Shown one piece after another: positions 44,850 through 55,364 of a DNA stretch of 64,000 bases (within the stretch, counting starts at the first letter, position 1; each line of letters opens with the position of its first letter). The translations under genes and the position numbers were made by a program. Source of the stretch: Echinarachnius parma (taxonomy: Eukaryota > Echinodermata > Echinoidea > Clypeasteroida > Echinarachniidae); assembly GCA_037951105.1 (NCBI GenBank), contig JBAMJV010002056.1, positions 124,001 to 188,000 on the forward strand. Direction: 5' to 3'. The notes under the pieces are model-generated. The model saw only the letters and a list, made by a program, of their open reading frames with translations, made no database searches and had not been told where the DNA came from.

Positions 44850-45305
44850 CTAGGACTACTACCCCCTGGCCTGGACAACCACCCCCCGGACGATAACACC
44901 CCCCCCCCCCCCCGGACAACTACCCCCTAGGACAATTACCCCCCGGAAAACTACCACCCGGACAATTACCCACCTAGGACAATTACCCATCAAGACAATT
45001 ACCCCCAAGACAACTACCCCGCAAGACAATTAGCCCCAAGACAACTACCACCCAAGACAATTACCCCCCAACACATTTACCCCCGGGCAACTACCCCCGG
45101 GAAAACTACCCCCGGACAACTACCGGCCGGATTATTACCCCCGGACAACTACCCCCGGATAGCTACCCCCCGGACAACTACCCCCCGGATTATAACCCCC
45201 AGGACAACTACCCCCCGGATGATTACCCACGACGACAATTGCCCCCCGGACAAGTACCCCTGGAATCTTACCCCCTACACAACTACCACCAGGATAATTC
45301 CCCCG
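44850..45305 (+). repeat. CCCC-rich minisatellite, array 3
   Basis: Same 13-16-bp unit as arrays 1 and 2, ending CAGGATAATTCCCCCGT, immediately followed by the LINE-A 5' end CCTCACTAAAG. Confidence 0.92.
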
Positions 45306-45399
45306 TCCTCACTAAAGTTTAAATTTTCTATTGACTATTGTGCAACTTAAACTACTTTTGCAACTCTAAGTCTGTTCACTACACTGGACAATGGCTATA
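45306..45399 (+). pseudogene. LINE-A copy 2, 5' UTR and ORF1 start before the TIR element
   Basis: CCTCACTAAAGTTTAAA ... ACACTGGACAATGGCTATA: 5' UTR and the first codons of ORF1 (ATG GCT ATA). The reading continues with CCAACACGGTC at 48918 after the element and one copy of TA. Confidence 0.85.
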
Positions 45400-45479
45400 C
45401 CCAGGTAGCAAGCCAACGTTGTCCAATTTTGTTGGCAACGTTGGTCCAACGTTGTCCGGCAACGTTGGACCAACGTTGC

Positions 45480-45665
45480 TTGTGTACGCCCAACCATCGT
45501 TGCTCCAACGTTGGCGAAAACAAAATACCAACGTTGGATCAACGTTGGTCCATCGTTGGAAAATTGTTATTTGTCAACGTTGGACCAACGCTTTTCCAAC
45601 GTTGATCCAAGGTTGGTATTTTGTATTCGCCAACGTTGGAGCAACGTTGGTTGGGCGTACACAAA
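45480..45665. repeat. Internal foldback in the TIR element
   Basis: GTGTACGCCCAACC...GTTGCTCCAACGTTGGCGAA...AAAATACCAACGTTGGATCA pairs with the inverse ending GGTTGGGCGTACAC. The arms are about 85 bp around a centre near 45570, built from CCAACGTTGG units. Confidence 0.8.
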
Positions 45666-45699
45666 CGTTGATCCAACGTCAAAGCAACATGTGTCCAAC

Positions 45700-45800
45700 A
45701 CGCATCCACCATATTTCCAACAAGCATCCAACATGTCTCCAACAAGAATCCAACATGTCTCCAACAAGCATCCAACATGTCTCTAACATGTCTCCAACAA
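45700..45800 (+). repeat. Short CAACATGTCTCCAACAAGCA tandem array
   Basis: A 20-21-bp unit such as CATCCAACATGTCTCCAACA is repeated about five times. It is a diverged version of the CCAACG motif. Confidence 0.75.
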
Positions 45801-45889
45801 GCATTCAACGTTGGTCCAGCGTAATTCACCAACATTTCTCCAACGTTGGACCAACGTTGGACCAACGTCTCACCATACTAAAAAAATTA

Positions 45890-47280
45890 AATTAATATTC
45901 ATATTGCACGCCTATTGGTGATATCTAGAGCATCCTATCCTACGATTGCTATACCTTACCTTTACCTAAGACTATTCCTATTCCTATTCCTATTCCTATC
46001 CATATAGTCCTATTCCTATTCCTACACTCACTACATGTACATCATTCACTCAGCTTTATATAACCTAGCTTCTGTGTTAATATTTGTTTGATGGTTGGTA
46101 TTTGGATAAAGTTGAATGTTTGGATAAAGTTTTAAGAATTTACATTAATACATCATGGAAACAAACCTTTAGTATGTTTTTGTATATAAATAACTTACAT
46201 ATATTTCAAATAATGAGTAAATAATAACATTGGATTCATTCTGAACAATCAAATAACACGATAATTAATGCTTTTTGCAGTCAATGATAACCGATCATGA
46301 ATATTCATGAATAATAACCAACGTTGAACCAACGTTGATCCAACGTTGGAATATATCCTGATTCCAGCAGCTAATTTTAAATCCTTTTATTATGCAAGGG
46401 GGTTTTAACCACCTGTGCTACAAGTAAAATAATTGACTTTTCTAACATCAAAGCTAGTGAACAACAGATGTGAAATGTTGGATTCTCGTTGGATTAACGT
46501 TTCACCTAAGCTATAATATAGATCGTTAATCCGTGGAAGCTTAATGTCCAATACCTTTACAATGATGAGTGTTTAATAGTGGATCAAGATTGGAATAGTA
46601 CCTCATTCCATCAATGAAGTATTTATATACATAATTCAAACAATGCACTATAGCTGTAGCTGTTATGTGGTTTTTACTTGTCCTAGGCTACTGTGATTCT
46701 GCATATTTCACTACCATGACAATTTTGCTAGATTCACTGTTTTTGTGTTACACATTTACCTCTAATCAAATACATGCATACCTTAAATCTAGATCATATT
46801 CTCGATGAGTATCAATTAAAACTTAAAAAAAAGATTTATTTCATTGAATTGACAGCAAATTATGTCAAAGAACGATAGCAGTATGTATGGCCGAGTTGTC
46901 CGGCACCCTCGACAGACTCATGCACGCCAGCACTCTCGGCGTAGAAATGGCAGCTGATAATAACACGTCCCGAATACAGGGAAAGCACGACAAATATACT
47001 ACAGCTAGCATTATATTTATACATCACCGGCAATTTACCTAGAAACTTGCAGGAAACTATAAATGGACTGGTATACTCCATCACCATCCATATCCGTAGG
47101 CTCGCCCGAGTTCATACACTCACCCGAGTTCTTCAAAAAAATAAAAAATAAACACAAAAGAACTGCTGTGATGTACGTTGCTAAATTATCAAGCCCTCTG
47201 GTGTCTATGGCACGCTAACTTACACAAATCTGCTATGAGTAGCCGATGCGCAACAGATGCACAAATTGAAAACTTGAAAG
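45890..47280. other. Middle of the TIR element, unassigned
   Basis: A (TTCCTA)n hexamer stretch (45968-46027) and an isolated CCAACGTTGAACCAACGTTG cluster (46318-46350); otherwise no repeat and no recognisable transposase or other gene. The minus frame 46860-47087 shows no known domain. Confidence 0.45.
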
Positions 47281-47289
47281 ATGCAGATG

Positions 47290-47690
47290 TCGACGTTGAT
47301 TCAACGTTATTCCAACGAGTTTGTCCAACGTCTGTCGAGCTGCAGTGAGTTTCTAGCGTTGGACCAACGTTGGCATCCAACCTGATTCTCACATTAGATT
47401 GTGACATTTGTATGCGGATGTCCAACGTTGATCTAACGTTGGTCCAACAAGTTTGTCCAACAGCTTTCGAGCTACGTGTTTCCAACATTGGACCAACGTT
47501 GGTATCTAACCGGATTCCAACAATGAAGGAGTGATCTGTTAATTTCTTATCCAGCATCCAATGTTGAACCAACATATAGATCCAACAAGTCTGTCCTACA
47601 GTGTATGTCCAACGAGTTGGCATCCAACCTAGCTGATTCTAACAAAGATTGTGATATTTTTATGCGGATATCCAACGTTGATCTAACGTC
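47290..47690. repeat. Diverged CCAACGTTGG repeats, left of the 60-bp satellite
   Basis: Irregular units with CCAACGTTGATCTAACGTTG and TTGTCCAAC..C.TTCGAGCT, diverged from each other. These look like older forms of the 60-bp unit. Confidence 0.7.
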
Positions 47691-47696
47691 CAACGA

Positions 47697-48843
47697 GATT
47701 GTCCAACGTCCATTTCACTGCGAGTTACCGATGTTGATCCAACGTTGGTCCAACGAGATTGTCCAACGTCCATTTCACTGCGAGTTACCGATGTTGATCC
47801 AACGTTGGTCCAACGAGATTGTCCAACGTCCATTTCACTGCGAGTTACCGATGTTGATCCAACGTTGGTCCAACGAGATTGTCCAACGTCCATTTCCCTG
47901 CGGGTTACCGATGTTGATCCAACGTTGGTCCAACGAGATTGTCCAACGTCCATTTCACTGCGGGTTACCGATGTTGATCCAACGTTGCTCCAACGAGATT
48001 GTCTAACGTCCATTTCACTGCGAGTTACCGATGTTGATCCAACGTAGGTCGAACGAGATTGTCCAACGTCCATTTCCCTGCGGGTTACCGATGTTGATCC
48101 AACGTTGGTCCAACGAGATTGTCCAACGTCCATTTCACTGCGGGTTACCGATGTAATTGATCCAACGTTGCTCCAACGAGATTGTCCAACGTCCATTTCA
48201 CTGCGAGTTACCGATGTTGATCCAACGTTAGTCCAACGAGATTGTCCAACGTCCATTTCACTGCGAGTTACCAATGTTGATCCAACGTTGCTCCAACGAG
48301 ATTGTCCAACGTCCATTTCACTGCGAGTTACCGATGTTGATCCAACGTTGGTCCAACGAGATTGTCCAACGTCCATTTCACTGCGAGTTACCGATGTTGA
48401 TCCAACGTTGGTCCAACGAGATTGTCCAACGTCCATTTCACTGCGAGTTACCGATGTTGATCCAACGTTGGTCCAACGAGATTGTCCAACGTCCATTTCA
48501 CTGCGAGTTACCGATGTTGATCCACCGTTGGTCCAACGAGATTGTCCAACGTCCATTTCACTGCGAGTTACCGATGTTGATCCAACGTTGGTCCAACGAG
48601 ATTGTCCAACGTCCATTTCACTGCGAGTTACCGATGTTGATCCAACGTTGGTCCAACGAGATAGTCCAACGTCCATTTCACTGCGAGTTACAAATGTTGA
48701 TCCAACGTTGGTCCAACGAGATGGTCCAACGTCCATTTCACTGCGAGTTACCGATGTTGATCCAACGTTGGTCCAACGAGATTGTCCAACGTCCATTTCA
48801 CTGCGAGTTACCGATGTTGATCCAACGTTGGTCCAACGAGTCT
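47697..48843. repeat. 60-bp satellite, about 19 copies
   Basis: Unit: GATTGTCCAACGTCCATTTC, ACTGCGAGTTACCGATGTTG, ATCCAACGTTGGTCCAACGA. Nineteen units follow in register; one (48121-48183) has a 3-bp insertion. Most copies differ at one to three positions. Because the period is a multiple of three and stops are rare, long open frames result on both strands (47660-48946 minus, 48105-49067 plus). They translate to 20-residue repeats and I do not call them genes. Confidence 0.95.
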
Positions 48844-48917
48844 GTCCAACGTCCAACGAGTTCCAGCGAGTTTGCAAGTTTCCAACGTTGGTCCAACGTT
48901 GGCTTGCTACCTGGGTA

Positions 48918-49647
48918 CCAACACGGTCAACAAAAGCCCTCATCAAAGAAATTCTTCAAGAAGAAGACCTTCTTTCAGCTATTAACAAGACTGTACACAG
49001 GGCATTGGATGCAATGTTTGAGGAGCTGTATCGACGCCTGGAAACCCATGACGGTCAGATGATTTAGATGCAGTGTCAAGTTGATAGCTGCAAAAAATAT
49101 CTCGCAGACCTGAAAAAGAAAGAAGAAAGCGACTTGAATGAAATCAATCGACTGAAGAGCAAACTCAACGACTCAGAACAATACTCCTTGAGAAACAACT
49201 TGCGCTTCTTTGGAGTCCCCGAGACCGACGGAGAGAACACGGATGATACGGTTCGTCGCATCACAAAGGATTCACTGGGAGTGGATCTGACCCCCTGCGC
49301 TATCGACAGAAGTCACCGCGTATGCCGCCAGAATGCACCCAGTTAAGGAGTGCGCCCAAAGTCGCGGCCAATCATTGTCAAACTGTCATCATACGGGCAG
49401 CGGCTAGCTCTGCTGTAGAATAGGAAAAAAAATGAAAGAAAAGAAATTGGGAATCAGCATCTACGAGGACCTCACGGATGTGAATAGACTTCTCTTGTGG
49501 GATGCTTTCGCTGAGGCCAGGAAACCAAACAGCAAATTGACCCACGCATGGTCCATGGATGGGAGAATATTCATCGCAGTGAAGGCAACCGGCGGGGGAA
49601 CCATAACAAAACTCATACACTCCCGAAGAGACTTAGCTAACTTGTAA
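48918..49647 (+). pseudogene. LINE-A copy 2 ORF1
   Basis: TRSTKALIKEILQEEDLLSA to ETHDGQMI, then TAG at 49065-49067 where copy 1 has GAG (Glu). The coiled coil (YLADLKKKEESDLNEINRL) and RRM-like SLRNNLRFFGVPETDGENT follow to QNAPS, then a second stop (49344-49346), IIVKLSSYGQRLALL, a one-base shift and the C-terminal domain LGISIYEDLTDVNRLLLWDA ... LIHSRRDLANL with stop at 49645-49647. It encodes the RNA-binding nucleocapsid-like protein of the element. Two nonsense codons plus a frameshift mean it is dead. The upstream satellite frame happens to run in-frame into it. Confidence 0.87.
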
Positions 49648-49959
49648 CATGTGACTTGAACGCAGTGAACTCCAACGTTCATTTCATTAACTTTAATTAA
49701 CATATTGATACAATTTCATATAATAATTTGAACACGGAGACGTTCCACTGCAGATTACAATTTTATGATGCAAACTTTTTTAAATGTCACTAAATTGATA
49801 ATTCCCATACGTTTCTCCAAATGAACTTACTTTCTTAATTGTTTTTCCAACATTTGCCACATATTTGGTAAATTGTGTAGCTTTGTTGTTGTCATTGTTG
49901 TTTACTTTACTAGTAATGTATTTTCCGTCTTGATAATGTCCTTTTGACTTGTGGTGTTT

Positions 49960-50966
49960 ATGGCTTCATATGATGTTTTTAATCAACACGCTCAAAGTGA
50001 TACATAAAGGACTGATTTAATAAGATTACATGAATATGTATGTCCACCAAACTCTGAACACGTCTATTCATCACATCAATCATATTCCACTATAGAGGAT
50101 TTTAGTGAAAGTTTGACCTCAAAATACACTACCAATGAATTAGAGACTTACTTTTCTTGCTTGCATTTTAATTGTCCAAGTTTATGTAATAAATTTGATG
50201 AATTGTGTTTGTTTTTATCTTCTTTAAACCTTCAATCACATATCATTGGAATTACGTAGACGTGGCTTAACCCTAATCCCACTGGGGGCCATTTTGCCCC
50301 CCCCCCCCCTGTCGTTTTTTTCGACGTGCATCTAGACCCTTTGGAATTTCACGTTTAAACGTCATGACTATTTTCTCTCAAGTCTCCCGCATGTTTTGAT
50401 ATATAATTCACCCCGGTCGGATCTGTAGAACTGATTTTAGAGGTCGATAATTGCTCGTCCGTCACAAAAAAATGTAATTATTGTACAGGTTTCTATGTAA
50501 TTCCTATATCCAATGCCATGTAATCTCCAAATATGTTATAATTGTTACTTTGAATTATTATTTGGATTATTTCTTTGTTATTAGTTGAATTCAGACACTT
50601 CAGAGATAAGTTCTTTTAAAAAAAATAACTAATTTGCATATTTATGCCAATTAGTAATATATTTTATCACCATAAAAACATGGATATGATGAATAACATC
50701 ATTTGAAAGTATTTTTACAGAAAACCTGAAGAAATCCTGTAATTTCTTTTGATTTTATATGAAAATCCCAATTTTTTTCCCAAATTCGTCAACAATTTGC
50801 ATATTCAAAATTTTAATTAATTCTTAAAAAAAATAATAATGGTCAATTTGTTTTTATTCTTATTCTACTTGACTTGTACTTGTGTGCCAATTTTCAAGTC
50901 GATCGGTCAATTCGTTGCCGAGATTTGAGTGGGGGCCAAAATGCCCCCCCCCCCCCCCCCCCAGTG
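49960..50966 (+). pseudogene. LINE-A copy 2 ORF2 start, endonuclease N-terminus and TTAA insertion
   Basis: Probable start ATG at 49960 (MASYDVFNQHAQ). ELETYFSCLHFNCPSLCNKF leads to SSLNLQSHIIGIT, then TAG, then TW. The Glu of the TETW active-site motif is lost to the same TAG as in copy 1. The TTAA element starts two codons later. Confidence 0.78.
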
Positions 50967-50967
50967 G
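50271..50967. mobile_element. TTAA-flanked element in LINE-A copy 2, right end eroded
   Basis: Left end TTAA|CCCTAATCCCACTGGG (TTAA at 50267-50270). The right end stops at CCAGTGG, having lost GATTAGGG and the second TTAA. Interior matches 29884-30610 in reverse, as expected from the opposite orientations of the two LINE-A copies. Poly-C tracts lie next to GCCATTTTGCC and GGCCAAAATGCC. Confidence 0.85.
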
Positions 50968-51784
50968 ATTCATCCACGCTACATGATTTATTTAATATAA
51001 ATAATTATGCTTTCATAGGTAATTCGCGTATTGGAAAACGTGGTGGTGGGGTAGGGATGTTTTTGAATGACACTTTAAGTTATAAACGTCGTTATGATTT
51101 GGATTCTAATGAAGAGTATGCAGAAATATTTTTTTTGGAGACTGAAATGTGCAATAAAAAATGTGTAATAGGTACGATTTATAGACCACCGTGCCAGTCT
51201 ATACCAGACTTCTGATTATTTATAGAAAAGTGTTAAATGTAGTAATTAATGAAAATAAAGTTTTATATTTAATTGGCGACTTTAATATTAATCTTTTGAA
51301 TATTGGTAAAGTGCAATATGTTGATATAGTTTTAGATTTGTTATTAGCTCATTCTATGTTCCCTTTGATTAATTATCCTACACGAATCTCATCTACTTCT
51401 GTATCATTAATTGATAACATTTGTACTAATGACTCATGTCAAATGTACTCTGGAATACTTTTAAACGATCTCAGTGATCATGTTCCTATTTATTGTATTT
51501 GGAAAGTTAAGTGTAGTACAAATATGTGCAATGATTACATTGAAAAGCGTGATATAAGTGTTACTAATATATGTAATTTTATTCAAGCTTTACAGGGAAT
51601 CAGATGGCCACTTCCTTTGAAAGATCCGAATTTATGCTACAGTGTATTTTTGCAAAAGTTTTTAAATGTATATGAAAAGTGTTTTCCAATTAAGAATATT
51701 AAGGTAAAAAAGAAAAGAAAAGATAAACCATGGTTTACACATGAAATACATAACTTAGTAACGAAAAAAAAATCGCTTATATAA
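50968..51784 (+). pseudogene. LINE-A copy 2 endonuclease, C-terminal part
   Basis: LHDLFNINNYAFIGNSRIGK, RGGGVGMFLNDTL, CVIGTIYRPP, then a small frame change near 51215, FYRKVLNVV-like text, VLYLIGDFNINLL (GDFN motif), TSVSLIDNICTND (SLID motif), LNDLSDHVPIYCI (SDH motif) and NICNFIQALQGIRWPL to the linker KKKRKDKPWFTHEIHN. Active-site motifs other than TETW are kept. A stop follows at 51782-51784, then the linker continues in another frame. Confidence 0.85.
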
Positions 51785-51845
51785 ATTGTATTTGAAAAAT
51801 CCTACTTTATATAGAAAAAATTAATATAAACAAATACGTAATCGT

Positions 51846-53377
51846 GTGACCAGCAAGATTAAATCTACGAAAAGGGAATATTATTTACGCCAATTCGGTT
51901 GTGCTCAAGCTAATATGAATAAAACATGGAAAGTTATAAATAATGCATTAGGTAAAGAACAGAAAGCAATTAACATAGAGAAGGTTGTAGTGGATGGTAT
52001 GGAAGTGAAAGATACAAATAAAATTCCGGAATATTTTAATAATTTTTTTTGTTGATATTGGTTTTAATTTGAATCGCAATTATGATCAGTCTGACGATAT
52101 TGATGTAATTTCATTTATTGTTAATAATACAAAATCTATATTTTTTAATCCTGTAACTCAGGGTGAAATAATTGATATTGTTAAACAATTCAAAATTAAT
52201 TCGAGTGCAGGATATGATGGTATTGATATGAAAGTAATACAAACGTCTATATATTATTTATGTTATACATTATGTGAGATATGTAATGCATGCATGGCAT
52301 CTGGACAATTTTAGACAAACTTAAAGTTGCCAGAGTAATACCAATATTTAAAGGAGGTTGTCCTGACATTTTAACGAATTATCGACCAATATCTATTTTA
52401 CCTGTGTTTTCTAAAAACAAATTGAAAAGTGTTTGTATAATTGTCTTTTATTTTTTGTTAATGAATGCCATATTTTAACCTGTAATCAACATGGTTTTAG
52501 AGCTTGTCATTCCACATCCTCAGCACTTCTTGATTTTATCCATAAAGTAACTAAGGTAATTGATAATAAGGAAATAATGATTGGGTTATTTTTAGATTTA
52601 CGAAAGGCATTCGAAACTCTAGATCATGGCATTTTATTGAATACATTATATAAGTATGGAATAAGAGGAAATGTTTTAAAATTGTTTAAAAGTTACCTTA
52701 CTAATCGCAACCAATATGTTTTAATCAATGGATACAAATCTCAGATTAAAGGGCTAAGATGTGGAGTGCCCCAAGGTTCTATACTTGGACCCCTTTTATT
52801 CTTATTGTATATACATGACTTGTGCAATGTATCAACTAAACTGAAATCAATTTTATTTGCAGATGATACTAGTATCTTTATGGCACATGATGATATATTT
52901 ACTTTACAGTTACAATTTAATGAGGAACTACAGAAAGTCACGATTTGGTTATCTAGTAATAAACTAACTTTGAATGTCCCTAAAACCAATTGTATGATTT
53001 GTACAAATAAAAAAAAAGAACCAAATGACATTAATATTGAATTAGCAGGATCAATAATTAAAGAAGTTTCATCTCTAAAGTATTTAGGAGTAATAGTAGA
53101 TAATAGTTTATTATGGAAAGATCATATTGATTATGTTTGTAATAAGATTTCTAAGAGTATAGATATTATGTTTAAAGTTAATTACTTTCCCAAATTTCCA
53201 TTGAAAATGATTTATTATACTGTTGTTGCTCCTTTTTTAAATTATGGTATTTTCGCCTGGGGTAGTGCATCAAATATTTATAAACGTGCAATAAGAATCG
53301 TAAATCATTCACCTTTTTATTCTCATACTGAACCTATGATAAGTTTAAATTTGAAGTTGTATCATTTTTTTCATTGA
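51846..53377 (+). pseudogene. LINE-A copy 2 reverse transcriptase
   Basis: MTSKIKSTKREYYLRQFG linker, VDGMEVKDTNKIPEYFNNFF, a frameshift near 52055, FKINSSAGYDGIDMKV (block 1), another frameshift near 52310, KVARVIPIFKGG and NYRPISILPVF. Then comes a long intact frame 52433-53377: NQHGFRACHSTSSALLDF, GLFLDLRKAFETLDHG (catalytic Asp), CGVPQGSILGPLLFLLYIHD, ILFADDTSIFMAHDD (catalytic AspAsp), LKYLGVIVDNSLLWKDHI and FAWGSASNIYKRAIRIV. It ends early at LYHFFH because of a deletion of about 40 bp relative to copy 1. The RT core itself looks undamaged; the ORF as a whole is broken. Confidence 0.88.
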
Positions 53378-53795
53378 ATTGTAATACTCATACCTATGCC
53401 ACTAGAAATGCCGCAAATTTCCATTTACCTCCAGTACGAACTAATTTTTCTCATAAATCCATTTTCTTTAATGGTCCAATACTTTGGAATTCCTTTCTGA
53501 ATTTATACAAAAATCGTGTTCATTGAATTATTTTAATCGTAATTTAAAACAATATCTTAAAATTATTTTTATGTTGTAGCTATACAAAATTAATCTTTTA
53601 AATTTATAGTATTTTAAAATATAATTCCAGGGTCAGCCGTTTATAAGGATTTATTTTCTTTCTGGCCGCCACCAACTCAAAATGTACCCTTTTTACACTA
53701 CTATAATGTAAATTATTGTAGTATTCATGTTTCAATTGTATCTTTGTATTTTTTATGAGTGAAATAAACTGGAAATGAAATGAAAATGATATAAT
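53378..53795 (+). other. LINE-A copy 2, C-terminal remnant and 3' UTR
   Basis: TYATRNAANFHLPPVRTNF-coding remnant in another frame, then CAGGGTCAGCCGTTTATAAG, CTGGCCGCCACC, and GAGTGAAATAAACTGG as the 3' end. Confidence 0.8.
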
Positions 53796-54744
53796 ATCAT
53801 TTGGGTAAATAAGTATTTGAAATTAGTAGGCATATTAGATTCTGATCAATGTGATTTGTGTTTAAAGGGACAGGTCCACTTTTACAAAACGTCTGAACAG
53901 CTTCCAGTTGACGGATGGGGATCAATGTAACACGCACAAAAAAATCAGAGCGAACAGCCCTCTAATTTGGATTCTATGAATGAAAAACGAATGCGTCCCT
54001 CCATTTAAACTATATATCGGTCAATAAAGGAGTTCAACTGATTTAGCATAATATTACAACAATATAGTACTAATTCTCGTAAAGGTATTGTGAAGCCGAC
54101 ATTTGTTAACGTATTTCACGGAAAAAGATCTCAAAAAGAAAGAATATATAATTACATGTATAGTTTAAGCGATGTTTGGGTATTTTGCTTGGTAAACGCT
54201 CACACATTAGTACTTACGCGCGGGTCACGTAGCTAGCGCGGGTCACGTAGGGGTCATGCATACCGATCTGGCACTCCGTTAAATCTATGTACGAACTTAC
54301 TCACCGGCCGAAAATACGTATGTACCTATTTAACCGACGTCACTCATTTTATTAAGTTTTAGGTCTATAACTCCACGAAAAAGAGATTTCAAGCCCTAAT
54401 TTTTTCAGGCATGCTATTAAATGACATTTCCTTTCATATAAGAAAATAACCTCGCAACTTTTGAATTTTGGCTTGCAAAAGAGGATCTCTCCCTTTAAAT
54501 AATGTTGAAGCAATCGCACATTTGAGCCCATGCACCACACTTTCGGTTATAAGTCGCTATGGATCTTTAGTACATACAGCCTCGAAATCATTAAAAATTG
54601 TCTCTGGGTGAAAATTTCAACTTTACGGGATTTCATACTTACATATTTAATTTACATTCTCTGAAATTTGCCGGTCCTAATTCGAATTTGTTATACAATA
54701 AATAATGATTTCGCTCGATGTGTGAGAATTCCGTTCTGTATGAT
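53796..54744. repeat. Duplicate of 33336-34280 (Tx1 flank + MITE + DNA)
   Basis: AAATTAGTAGGCATATTAGA (Tx1-like coding), the GGGACAGGTCCACTTTT MITE (about 53868-54500) and the following unassigned DNA are nearly identical to the region right of copy 1. The match ends at CCGTTCTGTATGAT (54744). It shows that copy 2 carries the flanking DNA of copy 1. Confidence 0.92.
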
Positions 54745-54965
54745 ATATATATTTTTGCCTTCAAGGCACTTGTTATATGGTCAACAAAGTATACAGCATA
54801 TAAGTGCTGTAGTGTAGTCGAGGTGGAGTGTAGAGGTCTAAAGCCAAACTGATTAGAAAATAACAGATCATGTTTTTGAATAAATTCAAATAAACGGTTG
54901 TACAATCACCTTTCCAGGATCTTTCAAAATGTTGGATAATAAGGAACTTGGTCGATATTGTGTTT
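54745..54965 (-). pseudogene. Third LINE family, RT fragment (middle)
   Basis: Minus strand reading includes KILER, LYNRLFEFIQKHDLLFSNQF, GFRPLHSTSTTLQHLYAV. The LYNRL....L...QFGFR..HST pattern is RT of CR1/jockey-type LINEs but differs in sequence from LINE-A. It is cut at the left by the segmental-duplication junction at 54744. Confidence 0.75.
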
Positions 54966-55364
54966 GTAAATAAGTATAATGCATATATTATTATGATGTT
55001 CCATTACATTCCCATGTTTCCATGATCATACCAATTCGCCTCATTTCATACATTCCATGCCCGACCCCAACTGACCCCACACATGGTCATCTCATTATAT
55101 CCCTACCACCACACTGCCCAGCTTCATCCCTCATCCACCTTAGGCAAGGTTATGTAAGCCATCGAGTTGTACAGACATACAGTGTACATGTGTTATAGCT
55201 AGTGTGAGATATGTATGCATGATCGAAGATGAAGAATAAAGGCCAGTTGCCATTCAGACTCCGAAAGAACAAGTTTAGTCATGGAAATATGAGGTACAAA
55301 TCACAGATCCCGGGTTTAGTGTTTCTCTCTCCTTCTCTCTCGATATACACATAAGTCGATAATT
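54966..55364. other. Insertion splitting the third LINE fragment
   Basis: About 400 bp with no coding similarity between the two RT pieces. Contains CCCATGTTTCCATGATC and simple CT-rich sequence. No recognised terminal repeats. Confidence 0.45.

Larger units (their letters stand above)
40942..45399. repeat. Segmental duplication unit 3 (left part)
   Basis: Repeats unit 1 from TACCATAAAATG onward, almost base for base, including the whole dispersed-repeat region. A 1.56-kb block (42741-44305) replaces or interrupts the segment before GTGGCGTTGCATGGACAAAA. It ends in the LINE-A 5' UTR at the TIR element. Confidence 0.9.
45400..48915. mobile_element. 3.5-kb TA-flanked TIR element rich in CCAACGTTGG
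   Basis: Starts CCCAGGTAGCAAGCCAACGT and ends with its reverse complement (at least 22 bp perfect), flanked by TA at 45398-45399 and 48916-48917. Unit 2 shows the empty site GGCTATACCAACACGG. Within are dense CCAACGTTGG-type palindromes near both ends, an internal foldback (45480-45665), a unique middle (about 45890-47280) and a 60-bp satellite (47697-48843). No transposase is recognised in the middle, so it is probably non-autonomous. TIRs resemble the palindromic MITE at 12931-13268. Superfamily not assigned. Confidence 0.85.
48916..53795 (+). mobile_element. LINE-A copy 2 (CR1/jockey-group LINE)
   Basis: Contains ORF1 from codon 4 on, ORF2 with endonuclease and RT, and the 3' UTR ending GAGTGAAATAAACTGG near 53775-53795. 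Its 5' UTR and first codons lie at 45306-45399. A TTAA element (50271-50967) interrupts the endonuclease. It is the uninverted sister of copy 1 (27579-33335) and defines the intact order of the family. Confidence 0.9.

Noticed and set aside
47697-48843. CRISPR array
   Set aside because: The 60-bp units are contiguous with no variable spacers, lie inside a eukaryotic TIR element and there are no cas genes.
47660-48946. Longest open frame in the window (about 428 codons, minus) as a repeat protein gene
   Set aside because: It is a direct translation of the 60-bp satellite; equally long frames exist on the opposite strand, and there is no unique N- or C-terminal domain.
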